64,000 nt of DNA from Phoma sp. XZ068 (lineage: Eukaryota; Ascomycota; Dothideomycetes; Pleosporales; Didymellaceae). Below are positions 46,508 through 58,340 of the stretch, one piece after another. The notes beneath the pieces are model-generated. The model was not told where the DNA came from, searched no databases, and was given only the letters and a program-made list of their open reading frames with translations. Both the position numbers and the translations under genes were made by a program. The stretch covers positions 496,001 to 560,000 of the forward strand of contig RBKR01000005.1 of the NCBI GenBank assembly GCA_004835665.1, in the 5' to 3' direction. How positions within the stretch are numbered: position 1 is the stretch's first letter; every line of letters starts with the position of its first letter.

Positions 46508-47862
46508 TTACATCCACATCACAGCAGTGAGCGATATAACGACAGCAGCAAAAAGCCACGAGCCGTCCAAACGAAGCATACGCGACGCACTCGATCTACG
46601 CAGCTCACCGCAGCACGAATCGCGGTCATACGAGACGCCGTTGGCAGTCGCCGCAACTTGAAAGACAGATCCGTTAAAATTGCCAAAGTTGTAGTAGTCG
46701 ACGAGTAGCCAGTTCGGCGGACGATTCCACATCTGTTCGCAGCCCTGGACGTTGAGTCCCAAGCTGCCGTTTCCTGAATCGGCGTTGACTTGGTTTAGAA
46801 GGCCGTATGCGGGTACGAGGATGCTGAGTCCTGCGATGGCGATCTCGATGTTCAAGTTGTGGTTTAGCATGTACATGTGGTTGCGGGAGACCTCTTCGGC
46901 CTGGTTGGGAGGGCGCTGCTGGGTGCATGGGAAGGTGGGGTCTGTGGGTGAGAAGGGGGTTTCCCACTGGTAATCGAATTCGCTGAGGAGCCAAGGTACG
47001 GCGTCCTGGTCGGCGTTGTAGTCGATCATGACGACTACGCGCTCGTTTTTCAAGATCATTTCGGACAGTGTGGGCCATTCGGTTAGATTCAGGCTCCGTG
47101 CAGGTGGTGTCCAGACGTACTCCAGCATGCCGGAATTTTGGAAGGGCTCGATGTAGTCTGTGGCAGCGTTGCGAGTATCCTGATTGTTGTTGTTGCCCAT
47201 GATAATCGATATGACCTCGTACGGGTGGTCATCGAGCCATTTTTTCACCGTTGTAAGATATGACTCCAGTGTTCCGACATCAAGAAGATCGCAGGAAGTG
47301 TGGCAAAGACGGATCGCGCTTGAAGCGTTTGGTCTTTGAGTTTCGAATTGTACTAAGAGGCCAGGTCAGCGTCACGATACCCCTTGAACTATACAATCCT
47401 GTACGTACACCCTCGAATTCCATCGTTGAGCTGAGTCTCAACCTCGAGCACCTGGTTACTGGCAGCGTTATTCGGCCTTACGAATGGACTGTTGTGAGCC
47501 ACAACCATTGAGACGTTAGAGAATCGCCTGTTACAGTACTCCGGGTGTCCATTGCAAGGTGTTGTGTTTTGTGTAGGGCGTGGGCGAGCGGAGGTGGAGC
47601 GTGTTGCAGTGACATTCCCGGATACAGTTGGAGCAACACCTGTTATGCCAATCACTTCCTCTGTTGTCGAGGAGCGTAACGTTGTTGTACTGGCATTTCG
47701 CGACACTGATAGAGAAGAAAAGGATGAGGATTCGGGTGTGATTTCGGTTACAAGACTACTAGGTACCGGCGTGACGGAGAGAGACGATAGTATCGAGGAT
47801 AGTTGTGCGGACACACCTGTTGCAGAGGCGGTCCAGAGCAGAAGAGCCTTAGGTAAAATCAT
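46508..47862 (-). CDS. GPI-anchored PLC-like phosphodiesterase (PI-PLC X fold)
   Basis: Two exons (47862-47409 and 47352-46508, 56-base intron) encode 432 residues. A signal peptide covers about residues 1-19. A Ser/Thr-rich stalk (20-100) is followed by the PLC-like TIM barrel, with the catalytic-type histidine in MVVAHNSPF (His123) and a second one in LCHTSC (His169). The splice junction restores LNDGIRG-LQFETQ. Other conserved parts are EVISIIMGN, VVVMIDYNAD and LLVDYYNFG. The C-terminus has a Cys-rich stretch, small residues and a hydrophobic tail (WLFAAVVISLTAVMWM), the pattern of a GPI signal. These fungal proteins resemble bacterial PI-PLCs without a Ca-binding C2 domain; the true substrate is unproven. 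It probably sits on the outer plasma membrane or wall. Confidence 0.88.
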
Positions 47863-48601
47863 GAGGATCGTCAGTAATGAGTTGAATGAATGGCAAGCTT
47901 GATCTCCCGCCGAGACCCTAGCAATGCGGGTGCTTAGTCGACAGTGAGCTTGGGTATCTCGATGATAGAGACTTGGTGTTGCAACAGCGCCCCAGAGGTT
48001 CTTCTAACATTTCTAGTGTTTGTCGCTGGCAAGTGCGATGACGGCATGCTGGGCGACGCGTTCGACCCCGGATCGCTGGGGAGCGCTACTGATGGTTGGC
48101 GTGAAAACCTAATCGTGCTGGGCAGCGGTCTGGTTCTGGATCTTTTTAAGCGTGCAATTGGTCTATATTGGCCGCCTAAAATAACATCCAAGACGACGAG
48201 TCGCGTAATGGTCCATTGTCTAATGTTGTTTCCGGCATCCGCCTCGGCTGGTGGACCGGGCCATGACGCAATTGGCTTGCGGGACCTCAACGCCTGCCGT
48301 CGCGCCTCCAGAGCGAATACGAGAAGCTCTACCATCGAAGTTGATAAAAATGAAGTCCTTGGCTAAGCAGAGATATGAGACTTGCGAGACCAGCATCGTG
48401 TTCGCATTTCAACAGCAGAAGCATTATCCGAAGTTTATGGCAGGGACACTAGTCAGATCCCACCCTGGTAGGAGCACATCAGTGGGGTCAAGGCCCGAGC
48501 CGTCGAGTACCACGATACTGAGTCATGAATAGTCCTTGGATTAAGTGTTTTGACTTTCGATATGAAGTTATATTGCGTACCAAAAATCACAGCAGAGTCT
48601 G
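47863..48601. other. Intergenic, promoter of PLC-like gene
   Basis: 739 bases. Overlapping 130-140-codon frames on both strands (about 47934-48366) have no recognisable similarity and I treat them as incidental. The left part is the promoter of the minus-strand PLC-like gene. Confidence 0.5.
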
Positions 48602-49424
48602 CTAACATTCCTCATCCTGCGGCAGGCATTTCACCATTTTCTTCACGCCTCTCTCAGCATACTGCAGACTCTTCTGCAACTCATAGTTCAACTCCATCTT
48701 CTCGACGGCATCCATTCCCGCGCCCGCCTCCCGTATTTCCTCCATATCATTGCCCTCAACATTTGCACCTAGCACCTTCGTCACATTCTTGATCGCAGTC
48801 GCAGCGCCTACCTTTAACAGCCTTGCCGTGTTCTCGACATCTTCAGTCCACGACTCTGCAACACCCTTAGGCTCTGCATCTCGCATACCCGCAATCAGCT
48901 TGTCTAGCCTGTCGTATTCGCCAATTAGGTGCTCTGATGCTGTAAGAACATGGGCAACGGACTTGAAGACGGCGTTCCGGGCAATCTTTGTGTTGCTGAG
49001 AGTAGGAGGGGTGCCTTGCAACGGACGATTCGGGGTCTGGAGAGCGCCCAGAATGGAGTTGGTGAGATCGTTGCGGCGGTGTATGGATGCTTCTTTGCTA
49101 TAAGGGTGAGATATGTTCAGTTCAAGCAGGGCTGTCAGTTGATATGAGAACTAACGCTTGCTGCATTCGCTGCTCGACCAATGCTTTCAACTCTTGTTGG
49201 TCGGCTGCAACTCTCACTTTGAAGTCCTGCAACTCTTTGTGATTGGGCTTAGGCCTCTGGAGAAGTGAGCTCAGTGCAAGCACTCGTCTGGGATAACGCG
49301 TTAGTAGAGCTATTCGCTGATGGTCTTGTGCTAGTACTCACTGGCTTTCATCGCCCTCAAGGTCGGAGGTACTGCTCTGACTGTTCGCACACTGAGCTGC
49401 AGACTGAGCGCTTCGACGGGCCAT
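48602..49424 (-). CDS. Small helical protein of unknown function
   Basis: Three exons (49424-49342, 49287-49156, 49097-48602) give 236 residues from the ATG at 49424 (MARRSAQSAAQ). The frame is open to an ATG at 49601, which would add 59 residues of less protein-like sequence. Both introns (54 and 58 bases) have GT-AG ends and join DESQ-RVLALSSLLQRPKP and RMQQA-KEASIHRRNDLTNSIL. The product is almost entirely predicted helix and charged: a coiled-coil-like segment at about 40-75 (KELQDFKVRVAADQQELKALVEQ) and helices in the C-terminal half (EDVENTARLLKVGAATAIKNV; MDAVEKMELNYELQKSLQYAERGVKKM). I do not recognise a family. Size and helical pattern would fit a subunit of a larger complex, for instance a kinetochore or trafficking complex, but that is only a guess. 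Confidence 0.7.
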
Positions 49425-49601
49425 GTGTAAGGCGATTTTTGAGACTACGTGGTTGTTGAGGTCTCGTGGTCTTTCTTGGATGTGGTGGTGAGGTGAGACT
49501 GGATGGGTCGTTTTGGGAAGGCACGCTTTCGCCCAGACAAGACGCTCACGAGCCTCGCCTTGGGGTGCTGGCATGTCAAGATCACAGTAAGGAGTCGTCA
49601 C

Positions 49602-50088
49602 TCACACAACCGTGAGTATATGTGCCACGAAGCATGATCAATTTTGTTGAAGCATAGACATATCAAGTATACCGAAGCAAACAGCCATCCAGTAGCCTCA
49701 TGACCAGTCATGCATGAGGCTGATCACACCAGTTATCTTGTAAATCGAAAGCAAGGGAATCTTGAAACAATGAGAAAAGAGGCAAGGGTAGTGTGCGGCC
49801 GATTTGTAGTCCATCCTTTTTTCCTATTACGAGAAATTTGCAGTCTCATAGCTACCTCCTCGACGCTGGACTGAAGCCATCTATTGCCGGAGGTTATTGA
49901 CATGAGCACCATATGTCGAAATGTCGTATAATACGCAGTGCAGCAAGCTGCGTAGTCGTATAAGCCAATGCGCTCGTGAAGGCCGTAGTGTCGTGATCTA
50001 TAATGGTAAGGTCTCGAGCGTGTGACCGCGAATCTGTGATTGTGTATTTCCAACCAGCAACTTGCAACGTCATACCAACCTACGAGGC
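49602..50088. other. Intergenic between two minus-strand genes
   Basis: Promoter of the small helical protein gene and 3' UTR of the PSP1-domain gene. AT-richer, with nothing coding recognised. Confidence 0.55.
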
Positions 50089-52775
50089 CTACTTGCTGGC
50101 AAGAGATATGTTCTGCATACTGGTAAGGAAGGAAGGATCATTGCCATTGTTGGAGGCGCCAGATTGAGCTGGCAAACCGTTGCCCGATTTGCCGTTGCTT
50201 GCGCCCGAAGTGGTTTGCTGACCATAGCTAGCACCGCCGGTAGGCGTGTAAGAGCTGGCACCTGTATAGCCACGATTGTAGGTCGAAGGTGCGCCATAGT
50301 TGGATCCGGGTGGGTAGTACGCGCCATAGTTCATTGGGCTGCCGCTGGCAGAAACATTTGGATAACCACCAGCGAAAGCACCGTAGCCACCGTACATCTG
50401 CTGTGGATATTGCTGACCCTGGGCCCAAGGAGGCATGCCGTAGGCGGCTTGAGGAGCGTAGGCTGGAAGCTGATGAGAAAATGCGTAGTGACCGTCGTCG
50501 TAATTGGTCTGAGAAGCGTTGTTGCGACCGCGGCCTTGCCAAGGTTAGCTTCCGTTATTTACGTCCGCCCCCAATCACACTTACCATAATGCTCGTTGGA
50601 GCGATGATTGCTATTGCCAAAGCCAGGTCCGACAGGCAACGACGAATTGCCATTGCCCGAGTTCATGATGGCACCAGGGCCGATGGCAGAAGGTGGTGGA
50701 ATCTGCATGAGACCAGCTGGGTTCACGACCGAAGCGGGGTTGACAGCAGACATCCAAATGCGGACCTTGTACTGCTTGAAGAGGTCGGTGACGAGATCGT
50801 TAAAGTTGACATACGACTCAGCGTAATAGAAGTAGGTAAGCTTGTGATAATCGCTGTAGTTGTTAGCTGCTTCCGCCGGTCCAATACCTTGCTTTACTTA
50901 CGCTTGGTATTCAGCGTCAAGAACCTCCATAGGTAGCTTGTGGTCAGCGGCTTTCTGAGCTCCAAGGCGCTTGGCTTTAGCTTCTGAGCCCTCTTTGTCT
51001 CGCAAGGCGAAAATCTCATGCTGCTGAGCAAGACGCTTGATCATCTTGGGCTTAGCATCCTGGTCTTGGTTGCCAATCATGCCACTCAATTGAGGCTGAT
51101 TGGGGTTGTTTGACAGTCCATTTGCACGCGCAAGGGCACCGAGCATGCCGGAGTCATTTTGGGTGCCGGCAAGCGAGTATTGAGAGAACATGACAAGCCA
51201 GCGGAAGTGCTCTTCGTTCGCCTCAGCCTTGTATTTCTTGGCATCTTCTAGGCTCACGTCCGCATGTGCTACCTGACCGAGGTCACAACCACGATCACCC
51301 TCGACGATGACCAGATCGCCTCGGCGAATTTCGAGACCTGTGTTGTCGTAAAGGTAATAAATATCGGCTCTGGAACACTTGAATGTAACGACGAACAGGC
51401 GTCGACCAGGGCGGCCCAAGACCGGTGGGACCGCATAGGGATTAGTTGTGTTCATGGTTGTGTTTGGAACGATAGGATCAGGGTGTGCAGCAGAGATTGC
51501 AGAGGCGTTGATGGCGCGAGATGCGGGACCGTAGCCTGCAAAGTATGCGGCCGCGTCGAACTGATCTGGCTCTTCAGGTGAGTGGGATGCCTGACGAGGG
51601 GACATTAGGCTCTCATCTTCTTCCTGGGTGTTGCTCAAGGTCGTCGAGAGGGGCATGCTCTGATTGAAGCCTCCGTAGTGAGCGAAGGAGTGCCTGCGAC
51701 CCATCGCATCCATCCCGAGGTTGTGAATGTTGCCGGTAGCCCATTGCTGTTTCTTTGGGCTGTCCATGATCTCTTGCTCTGGCTCGCGGCTTAGGATAGA
51801 TACGTGCTCACTGAAGCGACGAGTCAGCGAAGATGGCGGTAAGCCGTGCGCGGCAACAGCCTCGGTGTCTTCGTGTTCTTCAATTGCGTAGTCGGCGGTA
51901 CTTCCGTACGAGATGCCACGAAGACCGGCAGTAGTCTTGCGACGCTGGGGGGGCGGGGGGTGCTGGTGAACTGGAGAGCTTGTAGACGTGGCACGGTTTC
52001 GCGCACGTGCGCTCTCCATGGCTGCCTGCTTGAGAAGCGCTTGCTTTTGCTCGCGTTCCCAATAACCCTGAGGGAGGCGGACGCCGTGCTCAGAGCTGTT
52101 TGTTGAATCAACTTCGTCGACGTCGTCTTCGCGAAGTTGTGACAAGCCAACACCGGAGTCACCGAGCAGACTTGGCTTGGAAGGTCGGTGACGCACGCCT
52201 GCTGTGGTGCGCACGCGTGCAGAGAACTGACCGACTGGGCTGTTCTCAATGTCGCCCTGCCCAATACTGTAGGACTGAGAGCGTACAGCCTTGCGGATGG
52301 GGTTCTGCTGACTAAGAAGAAAGCCAATGCCCTCTTCGCTCTCAGGTGCAGCTGGAGAGGGTAAGGGTCTCTCACTCGGAAAATGTGCAGACGTGGGCGA
52401 TGGTACCACCTCCTTGAGGCGGCTATTTGCCTGGTTGCTGCTGAAGCTCGAGGTGTTCCAAGGGAACGCAGAGGTACCAGAGCGAGACTGATTTGGTAGC
52501 TCTAGTGACGGGGTCGTGGGTTGAGATCCGGCAAACGATACAGAAGGCAGCGAGAACTTGCGATTGGGTTGAATATCTTGCAGCCAACCAGAAGAGGGCC
52601 TTCGACCACCAGGGTACCCCCCAGTTGGGCGGACAACAGTGGGCACGTGCTCACGGTCGTCATCACTGGAGGCCAAAGCATCGCTGTCGGGGGTCGGCCT
52701 GCGAAGCTGTAGCTTAGATTTATCAAGAGCAGAACCTCCGATGGAGAGGTTGCCCTTGTAAGTAGAGGATGCCAT
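50089..52775 (-). CDS. PSP1/RicT-domain protein with Gly/Tyr/Ser-rich tail
   Basis: Three exons (52775-50902, 50853-50585, 50534-50089) encode 862 residues. The first ~450 are disordered and Ser/Pro-rich (RRPS and SLPSVSF sites). The conserved domain spans about 460-665. Its first part has VVTFKCSRADIYYL, RRGDLVIVEGDRG and DLGQVAHADV. Its second part, QHEIFALRDKEG to DYHKLTYFYYAESYVNFNDLVTDLFKQYKVRIWM, is the PSP1 C-terminal region also found in bacterial RicT/YaaT. The intron junction EYQA-DYHKLTYF lies inside the domain. The C-terminal ~190 residues are low-complexity (Gly, Tyr, Asn, Ser, Gln) after an RGR motif. Yeast PSP1 suppresses DNA polymerase mutations and is found in P-body/stress-granule studies; an RNA-granule role is plausible here. 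The frame is open upstream to an ATG at 53084, but a leader intron makes that start unlikely. Confidence 0.9.
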
Positions 52776-53900
52776 CTTGATCGCTTCTTGGTTCTTTGAT
52801 ATATTAGCAATACGATGCTGAAGTTTTCCAGGGGACCTTAGCGTACCTTGGTCTAGGAGAGCTGGTTTTAATTTGATCTTGACCAAAGAAGTTCTTTCAC
52901 AAGAATGGTAGAGGTGTGTAGGAGAGTTGCTGTAAGCCGACGATATGTTTACAAGTAATAGGTGCCTAGTGAAGCCGAAGAAGCTATCCGTTAGCCTTGC
53001 GTCTACCCAAGATATGAGCAGCTGCGGATTGAAATGAAGAAAGTAGAAGCGGTAACGTATGAAACGGAAAGCGGATTGCAACACTGAGGGTAAAGTCTAC
53101 TGTCAGCAAAAACCTCACAGCTCTATGACTGTGGAGTAGAAGGTTCGGTGTTGCTCACAAGTTACCCCGTTGTTGTTTGCATTGAGGCAACCAGGCGAGG
53201 CTAGAGTCTAGGAAGTGATACTTACAGGACGTCTCAGCGACGCTGACTGCGAGCTGGATAGTGGCAAAGGGTGTGCTGGTTGACAGCTGAGTGGGGGTGA
53301 AGTCGGAAGGAGAGAAGCGCGTGGAGAGCAGCAGAGGAATATGCGCTAACCCGTGGGTCCTGGAGAACAATGCCGGAACTGACGTGGTGACGCCAGATGG
53401 TAGACTCGTGTTGTTCGTCGTTGATTCGAAGGCAGGAGCGGTTGCCGCTAGAGGGATATGGGGTATTACTGTCGTTCAAGACCCATTTTAGCTGCGTACA
53501 TTGAATAAGGGCTGAAAAGGGGAGCATAAAGTAGGAACTATATCGGTCTGATACAGCTTGGTTGGACGTTGTGGCTATTGCCTGCTCTTCTCCACGTTTG
53601 TCCGTGCTTGCTGTTACGCCCGACGTTTCTGGCCTTCAGCTTTGCAGACCAAACACAACCTTCCAACGACGCAGCACTGCAACAAGAGATAAATGTCAAG
53701 AACCCTGACAGAGATCTAGCGACGTTCCAGCGTACGTCGAATGCCGTCTTTGACAAGATACCAACCGACAGTGCACGGCTGGGACTTCGTGCTGCGACCT
53801 TCGTACGGACGACCACCTTCACAGCCAAGACGGACCTACAAGAACAAGCTATGGCGGCAGGAGGAGGGAAGGGACGGAAACTATTGAAGAGATTATGATA
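52776..53900. other. Leader and promoter of the PSP1-domain gene
   Basis: It contains the 5' leader, the possible leader intron and promoter of the minus-strand PSP1 gene. On the plus strand an ORF of 109 codons at 53569-53898 begins with a hydrophobic stretch and then reads protein-like polar sequence (NPDRDLATFQRTSNAVFDKI). It may be an intact small gene or, more likely, the 5' part of the decayed sequence that follows. Confidence 0.4.
52794..52846 (-). other. Putative 5' UTR intron of the PSP1-domain gene
   Basis: On the minus strand a GTACGC donor and an ATATCAAAG acceptor bound 53 bases, ending 18 bases before the start codon at 52775. It lies in the open frame that could otherwise extend the protein N-terminally by 103 residues. 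Inferred from splice motifs and size only. Confidence 0.4.
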
Positions 53901-53918
53901 GGGAGCTTGCTTACCTAG

Positions 53919-54565
53919 ATGACAGAAGAGCTTCTACCAAAATTACGCAACGGCGGGGTATCGATGTACAACACGATCTATCAAATGGAGCGGCACTATG
54001 TTCTGCATTGTCTGTCAGTACCTCCACTCTATTCCGCATCGCAAGTACGTAAGACGAGGCTGCGACGTTCAACCGCCACACCGTGGGGAGGGCAAGCAGC
54101 TAGAACGCACAGCCATCATTGGGTACATACCTGACAATCTATCCCACGAAGATACTCGTAACCTCTAAGCAATCAGACCAGCCTGAAAGGTAACTGGGTC
54201 ATTGTAAGCTTTGATCGATACGAGGTGGCAACGTGCCAGAGTCCGTGGGCGGAGATAGCATACCTCTAAAACGTACACGAACGAGCGCCAAACACTTGCC
54301 CAGTCTATCCCTACTTTCTTTCGGAGAATCTTGGAAGACGAGACGATACTCTATGGCATCGGCCGCTGCATGGAATTATACAAGCCTACGATCGGCGAGG
54401 AAGCTTCGCAGCTGAGGAATGTGGGGAAGCGCCACGTTCTAACCCAAGGCTGCCCAGTCTGTTGCGGGCCAGTGGTAAAAGGAAGAACACGCGACCACTA
54501 GAGCGGGCACATCATCGCCCTGTACCTCGAGCGACAGAGGAAGACAATTATAAAGCGCGAGATTT
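53919..54565 (+). pseudogene. Decayed protein-coding sequence, family not recognised
   Basis: Protein-like segments follow each other on the plus strand in changing frames, interrupted by stops. They are MTEELLPKLRNGG (from 53919), LERTAIIGYIPDNLSHEDTR (from 54100, stop at 54166), KGNWVIVSFDRYEVATC (from 54186, stop at 54267), RRILEDETILYGIGRCMEL with GKRHVLTQGCPVC (from 54322, stop at 54499), and HIIALYLERQRK after that stop. At least two frame shifts and three stops make an intact gene unlikely, because the gaps are too short or lack splice sites for most fungal introns. I cannot name the family. An unusually intron-rich real gene is the alternative. Confidence 0.45.
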
Positions 54566-57500
54566 GACGTCCAGAGTGGCCAGACTTGCGACAGGAGGTC
54601 CCCTTCTTGGCACTGGCTCGAAACAGTTGAGATCGGAGTCGCAGCAGACTCCCTGAAGATTCCCCGAGCTTTGGCAGATCAGGAAACAGGTCGAAGGCGG
54701 CAGTGGTGCGATCAGCGTGTGGCGATCCGGAGACAGACGAAGAGGGGCTTCTAGGTCGATGAGGAGATGTCTTTGGGGGTAAGACACCTGTTACAAAGGA
54801 GCGGGCAGAAGTCAGAAACACGCAGGCATTCAACGCCTTTGAGGCTTCTGCAAGCTTGCACGGCTGGTTCAAGGATCAGGGGCTCTAGGTGGCAGATGCG
54901 CGACGAAATGCGGAGACGGCCAGACCAACTGAGGCTAGCCCTGCATCTTTCAGGCGAACACCTGCAAATTGCTGCGCTGTTGGGGGGTAGCGAAGCCGCG
55001 GAACAGGGGGGGCTATCGAATCATAGGGCCCTTGTCACACGTCCCGCAGCACCCCTCAAGAACCTCGTCTGCTCTCCATCGAAAGGTTGTCAATCCCGCC
55101 CTGTCGGTAGGCGCGAAGAGGGTGAGCTCTGTCGCATATATGGGGTCAGTTGATGAGACCCTTCCTCGTCCCATACAGGCTTCGCTGGCCCTGGCGAATG
55201 ACAGCCCTCAATCTTGGAGCCATTATGTCACTCCACGCTGTTCTCTTTCGCTTCAAGCGCCATCGTTCATGACCCCGCCCAGCGTTTCCGGTAGCATGCG
55301 GTAGCATGCGGTAGCAGTGGAGCTCCAAACAGTAAGCTCGCCAACTCTGGAGCGGAAGGGACAATGTCACGCGCCCCGCGTTCAACCTAGTACAGACTTC
55401 GGGGACCTTAGCTCTCGATGCTGTTCGATGCTCCACTGTCACTTTTCTCCACCAAGGTCCAGTGACTTTATGCGTGGGAGCTTTCGGTGTTGTCTCATTC
55501 GGCAATACTCCTTCGTGTGACCAAACCAATGGGTGAACGGTTCCTGAAGCTAGTACTGGACGATACTGCACCTCACTGCTCCCGAGGATGGTTCACGAGA
55601 AGTTCACTAGTTGTGATCATCTAGGTGTCACAACGCGCACTCATGCTGGTGTCGAGTACACGGGCACGACGTGTCGACTGGATGCGATTCCCTTCTTGGT
55701 CTTGCGAATTGAGAATCAGCAGATCTGTCGTTGATTGGAATGTTGTAAACCCCGCATTTCCCAGATATGCATCGATGTTCAATATCCACGCCCAAGCTTT
55801 TCGGGCAGCTCCAGTGAGCATTGTGCCCGCTCGGGTGGCTGACGCCGAGCTACTAAATTAACATGACCCATACCGAAGCACCATTGGGTTCCACCCACCC
55901 ACACATACACGAACGACTTCGCTCGTATCTTCTCTGAGCCTGCGGTTAAGATAAGACTCGTTGTAGATTGCCGTGTGAGCATAGCCAATGTGTGGGTCAG
56001 CTACTGTAGACTCGGCTACTGGTCGCCTGTCTGTAGTATCACATTTTCTTTGGTCGCCGGGGCGTTCGCTCTTCCACCGATCGAGAGTTGTTCGAGCCCG
56101 CAGGACGCGTTGGGAGGTTCGGGACGAGGTCTTGTTCCGTGCTGTCACCCTTGCTTGGCTTCGAGAGCTACCTGACTGGCGCCCATGACCGTGGAACCGC
56201 ATGGATGTCCCATGATCGTCTTTGTCTCCGGGCCAGAGCAATGAATGAACATCCGCGGACAGTGGCCCAGGCCTGTAATTGTAGCCAACAGCATGTTGTT
56301 GCCGAAGCGACCAACTCTTCCAGGCGCGTCCACATCGCACGATCCTTCCCTCTTCCTTTTCGCATCGAAACGTCTGGACAGGCGACCGACAGACTGAAGA
56401 TATTCAACATGAATTGAGATCGTGGAACTTGCCTCCCAAGATTGGCGGCGCCGCCTTGCTATCAAGGATCGCTTTCAAGAAACGCACCTTCCGTATTTGC
56501 GTTCAAGTGAGCCAGCCGCCGGCTTTAAGGTTCAAGAGGGGCAACTGACTGAGTCAAACTTGTGTTCCGCTCTCGTGTTGTTCGTGGTGGTCTCCCCGCT
56601 GTGTCGTCGGCGAAGAGGGCATAATCGAGACGCGGTTCACTACTCGGGTAGATGGACTTCATTCAAAGTATGGGTGGACGTGTCCAAGAGTGGAAAAGTG
56701 GAAGAGCGGCGGGGCCCCTGTCATTACTGTGGCGGTGTTGATGTAGAGCGTAGAAAAGAAGCAAAGAACGGAGAAGGTACAGGTGCCTCGAGGTCAAGCA
56801 ACAACACTTTGCAACCCGCCCCACAACAACGACCACGCCGCCCTCGAGTATGCAAACAACCCAACGTCATGGTGATCGGAGAAGCCAGTCTTGTTGCAGT
56901 ATCTAACACTCCGTCCATATAATGAGCTCAAAATCGGCATAATGGCATGCTGTTAGAGTTACGGTCTCGCTGGGGGCAACAAAGCGAGACACCAGAACTA
57001 CAGCGCAGCCTACGATAATACCGTTGTCGTCCACGACTTTGATAGACGCAGGTGTTAAATGGCTGCCCCTCATTGTGCACCATCAATGCTTCGATGCTCT
57101 CCTCATTATCTATGGTACGTAGCGTGCATTGTGCACGCCTTGCTTCATGCTGCCTCACTGTGACCTACAGATGTGGTCTAGAGATCCACCACTGACAGCC
57201 TCCATTGCAGATGCGCGTGTTGCTGAGTCCGTACTTGATCACCAAGAATCGCCGTAGACGTTTCCTGTGGGGAGCCCCTCACACCCAAGACTGGCTGCAC
57301 TCAGCTGCAGGATATGCATTCATATACACCATAGCTTTGCTACGAGCCCTCCATACCATCCACCACCAAGACTCTGGTGCTGGAACAGCATCCTGATCAT
57401 GGTAGATCCCAAAGCCACACGGCGGAAAGTCCAAGATTGTCAGCATCTGGTCAAAGTATACCCACTCGATTCAATTCGAGGATTACAAGAAGGGGATGGG

Positions 57501-57742
57501 CTGTTGACGAGCCCAGAGACCTTTGATACAGACGTACGCATACCCAGAATATGGGTCCATAGTAATCGATTGCAAATGTGCACATGCCATCCACTTCTGC
57601 GTCTATGTCCGTGCTTTCCACGATATCCAATCGGCATGCAAACTAGCAGGGGGCTTTGGCCTTGGGTAAGATCTGTTAGTCTTCCACGCGCGTCGAAGTC
57701 CCAAGGAGAAGACGTGGATGAGCAGAGGACATTCATTTGCGA
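54566..57742. other. 3.2 kb gene-poor stretch
   Basis: No gene is supported. Open frames of up to 166 codons (for example 56422-56922, plus) show no recognisable motif or splice structure. A 10-base unit GTAGCATGCG is repeated 2-3 times near 55293-55316. Composition does not look strongly AT-biased. I see no LTR, terminal inverted repeat or transposase motif. Confidence 0.45.
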
Positions 57743-58340
57743 TCAAAGTAGCGTAATCTCGTACTGAGTGCCATTGAACCTCTCCCCTGGCCAGCACACA
57801 GTTTGAACGCCGCCATGAGGCCTTTCAAGCTCCATGATCCCTAAAAATTTAAAATTATTGATGACTCTGCCCGTGCTCGAAACCCCAATAAATGGTTGAT
57901 CTGAACCAGCATTGGTCATACATATTGTTGCCATGGTCTGCAAAGATCCAATGCCTTGCACTGTGTAGTTCATACTTCTTCGGTAAAAGATCCGTCGTTC
58001 TCTTACATGCGACCTTGGAACTAGTCAATCTGTAGCGTGCTCCTTATGTCTCTAGCAGTCGCTCAGAATGACATGTTCAAAGATCGCTCAGATCGAGGCT
58101 TTCGTCTTCGCAAAGTAGACCCGGGCTGGATATATACAGCTGGAGGGCAGTCACCATCCCAAATCTGATTTGCATGCACAGGTTTAGCAGAATATGTGAA
58201 TGTACGTCTGTTGTGTCACTAGTCTGACTACCTCCAGGCTGCTTCTCTAACCGCACTGTTTGACCAGCGACGCTGAAGTTACAGTCTTGAGTAACTCGTG
58301 TGGCATTTTTCAACTTCGGTGCACCATTCTAAGGGTTGCA
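57743..58340 (-). other. Possible exons of a small secreted-type protein (or a relic)
   Basis: Two minus-strand segments look protein-like: KNATRVTQDCNFSVAGQTVR (within 58313-58230) and MNYTVQGIGSLQTMATIC, which continues to QTVCWPGERFNGTQYEITLL and a stop at 57743. Their Cys, Gly, Asn and Thr content resembles small secreted fungal proteins. I cannot find a signal peptide exon or a convincing splice pair joining them, so coding status is open. Confidence 0.25.

Noticed and set aside
55293..55316. 10-base repeat GTAGCATGCG
   Set aside because: Only 2-3 copies; too short to be meaningful on its own.
56422..56922. 166-codon plus-strand ORF in the gene-poor island
   Set aside because: Composition changes abruptly along the frame and no motif is recognisable; treated as chance.
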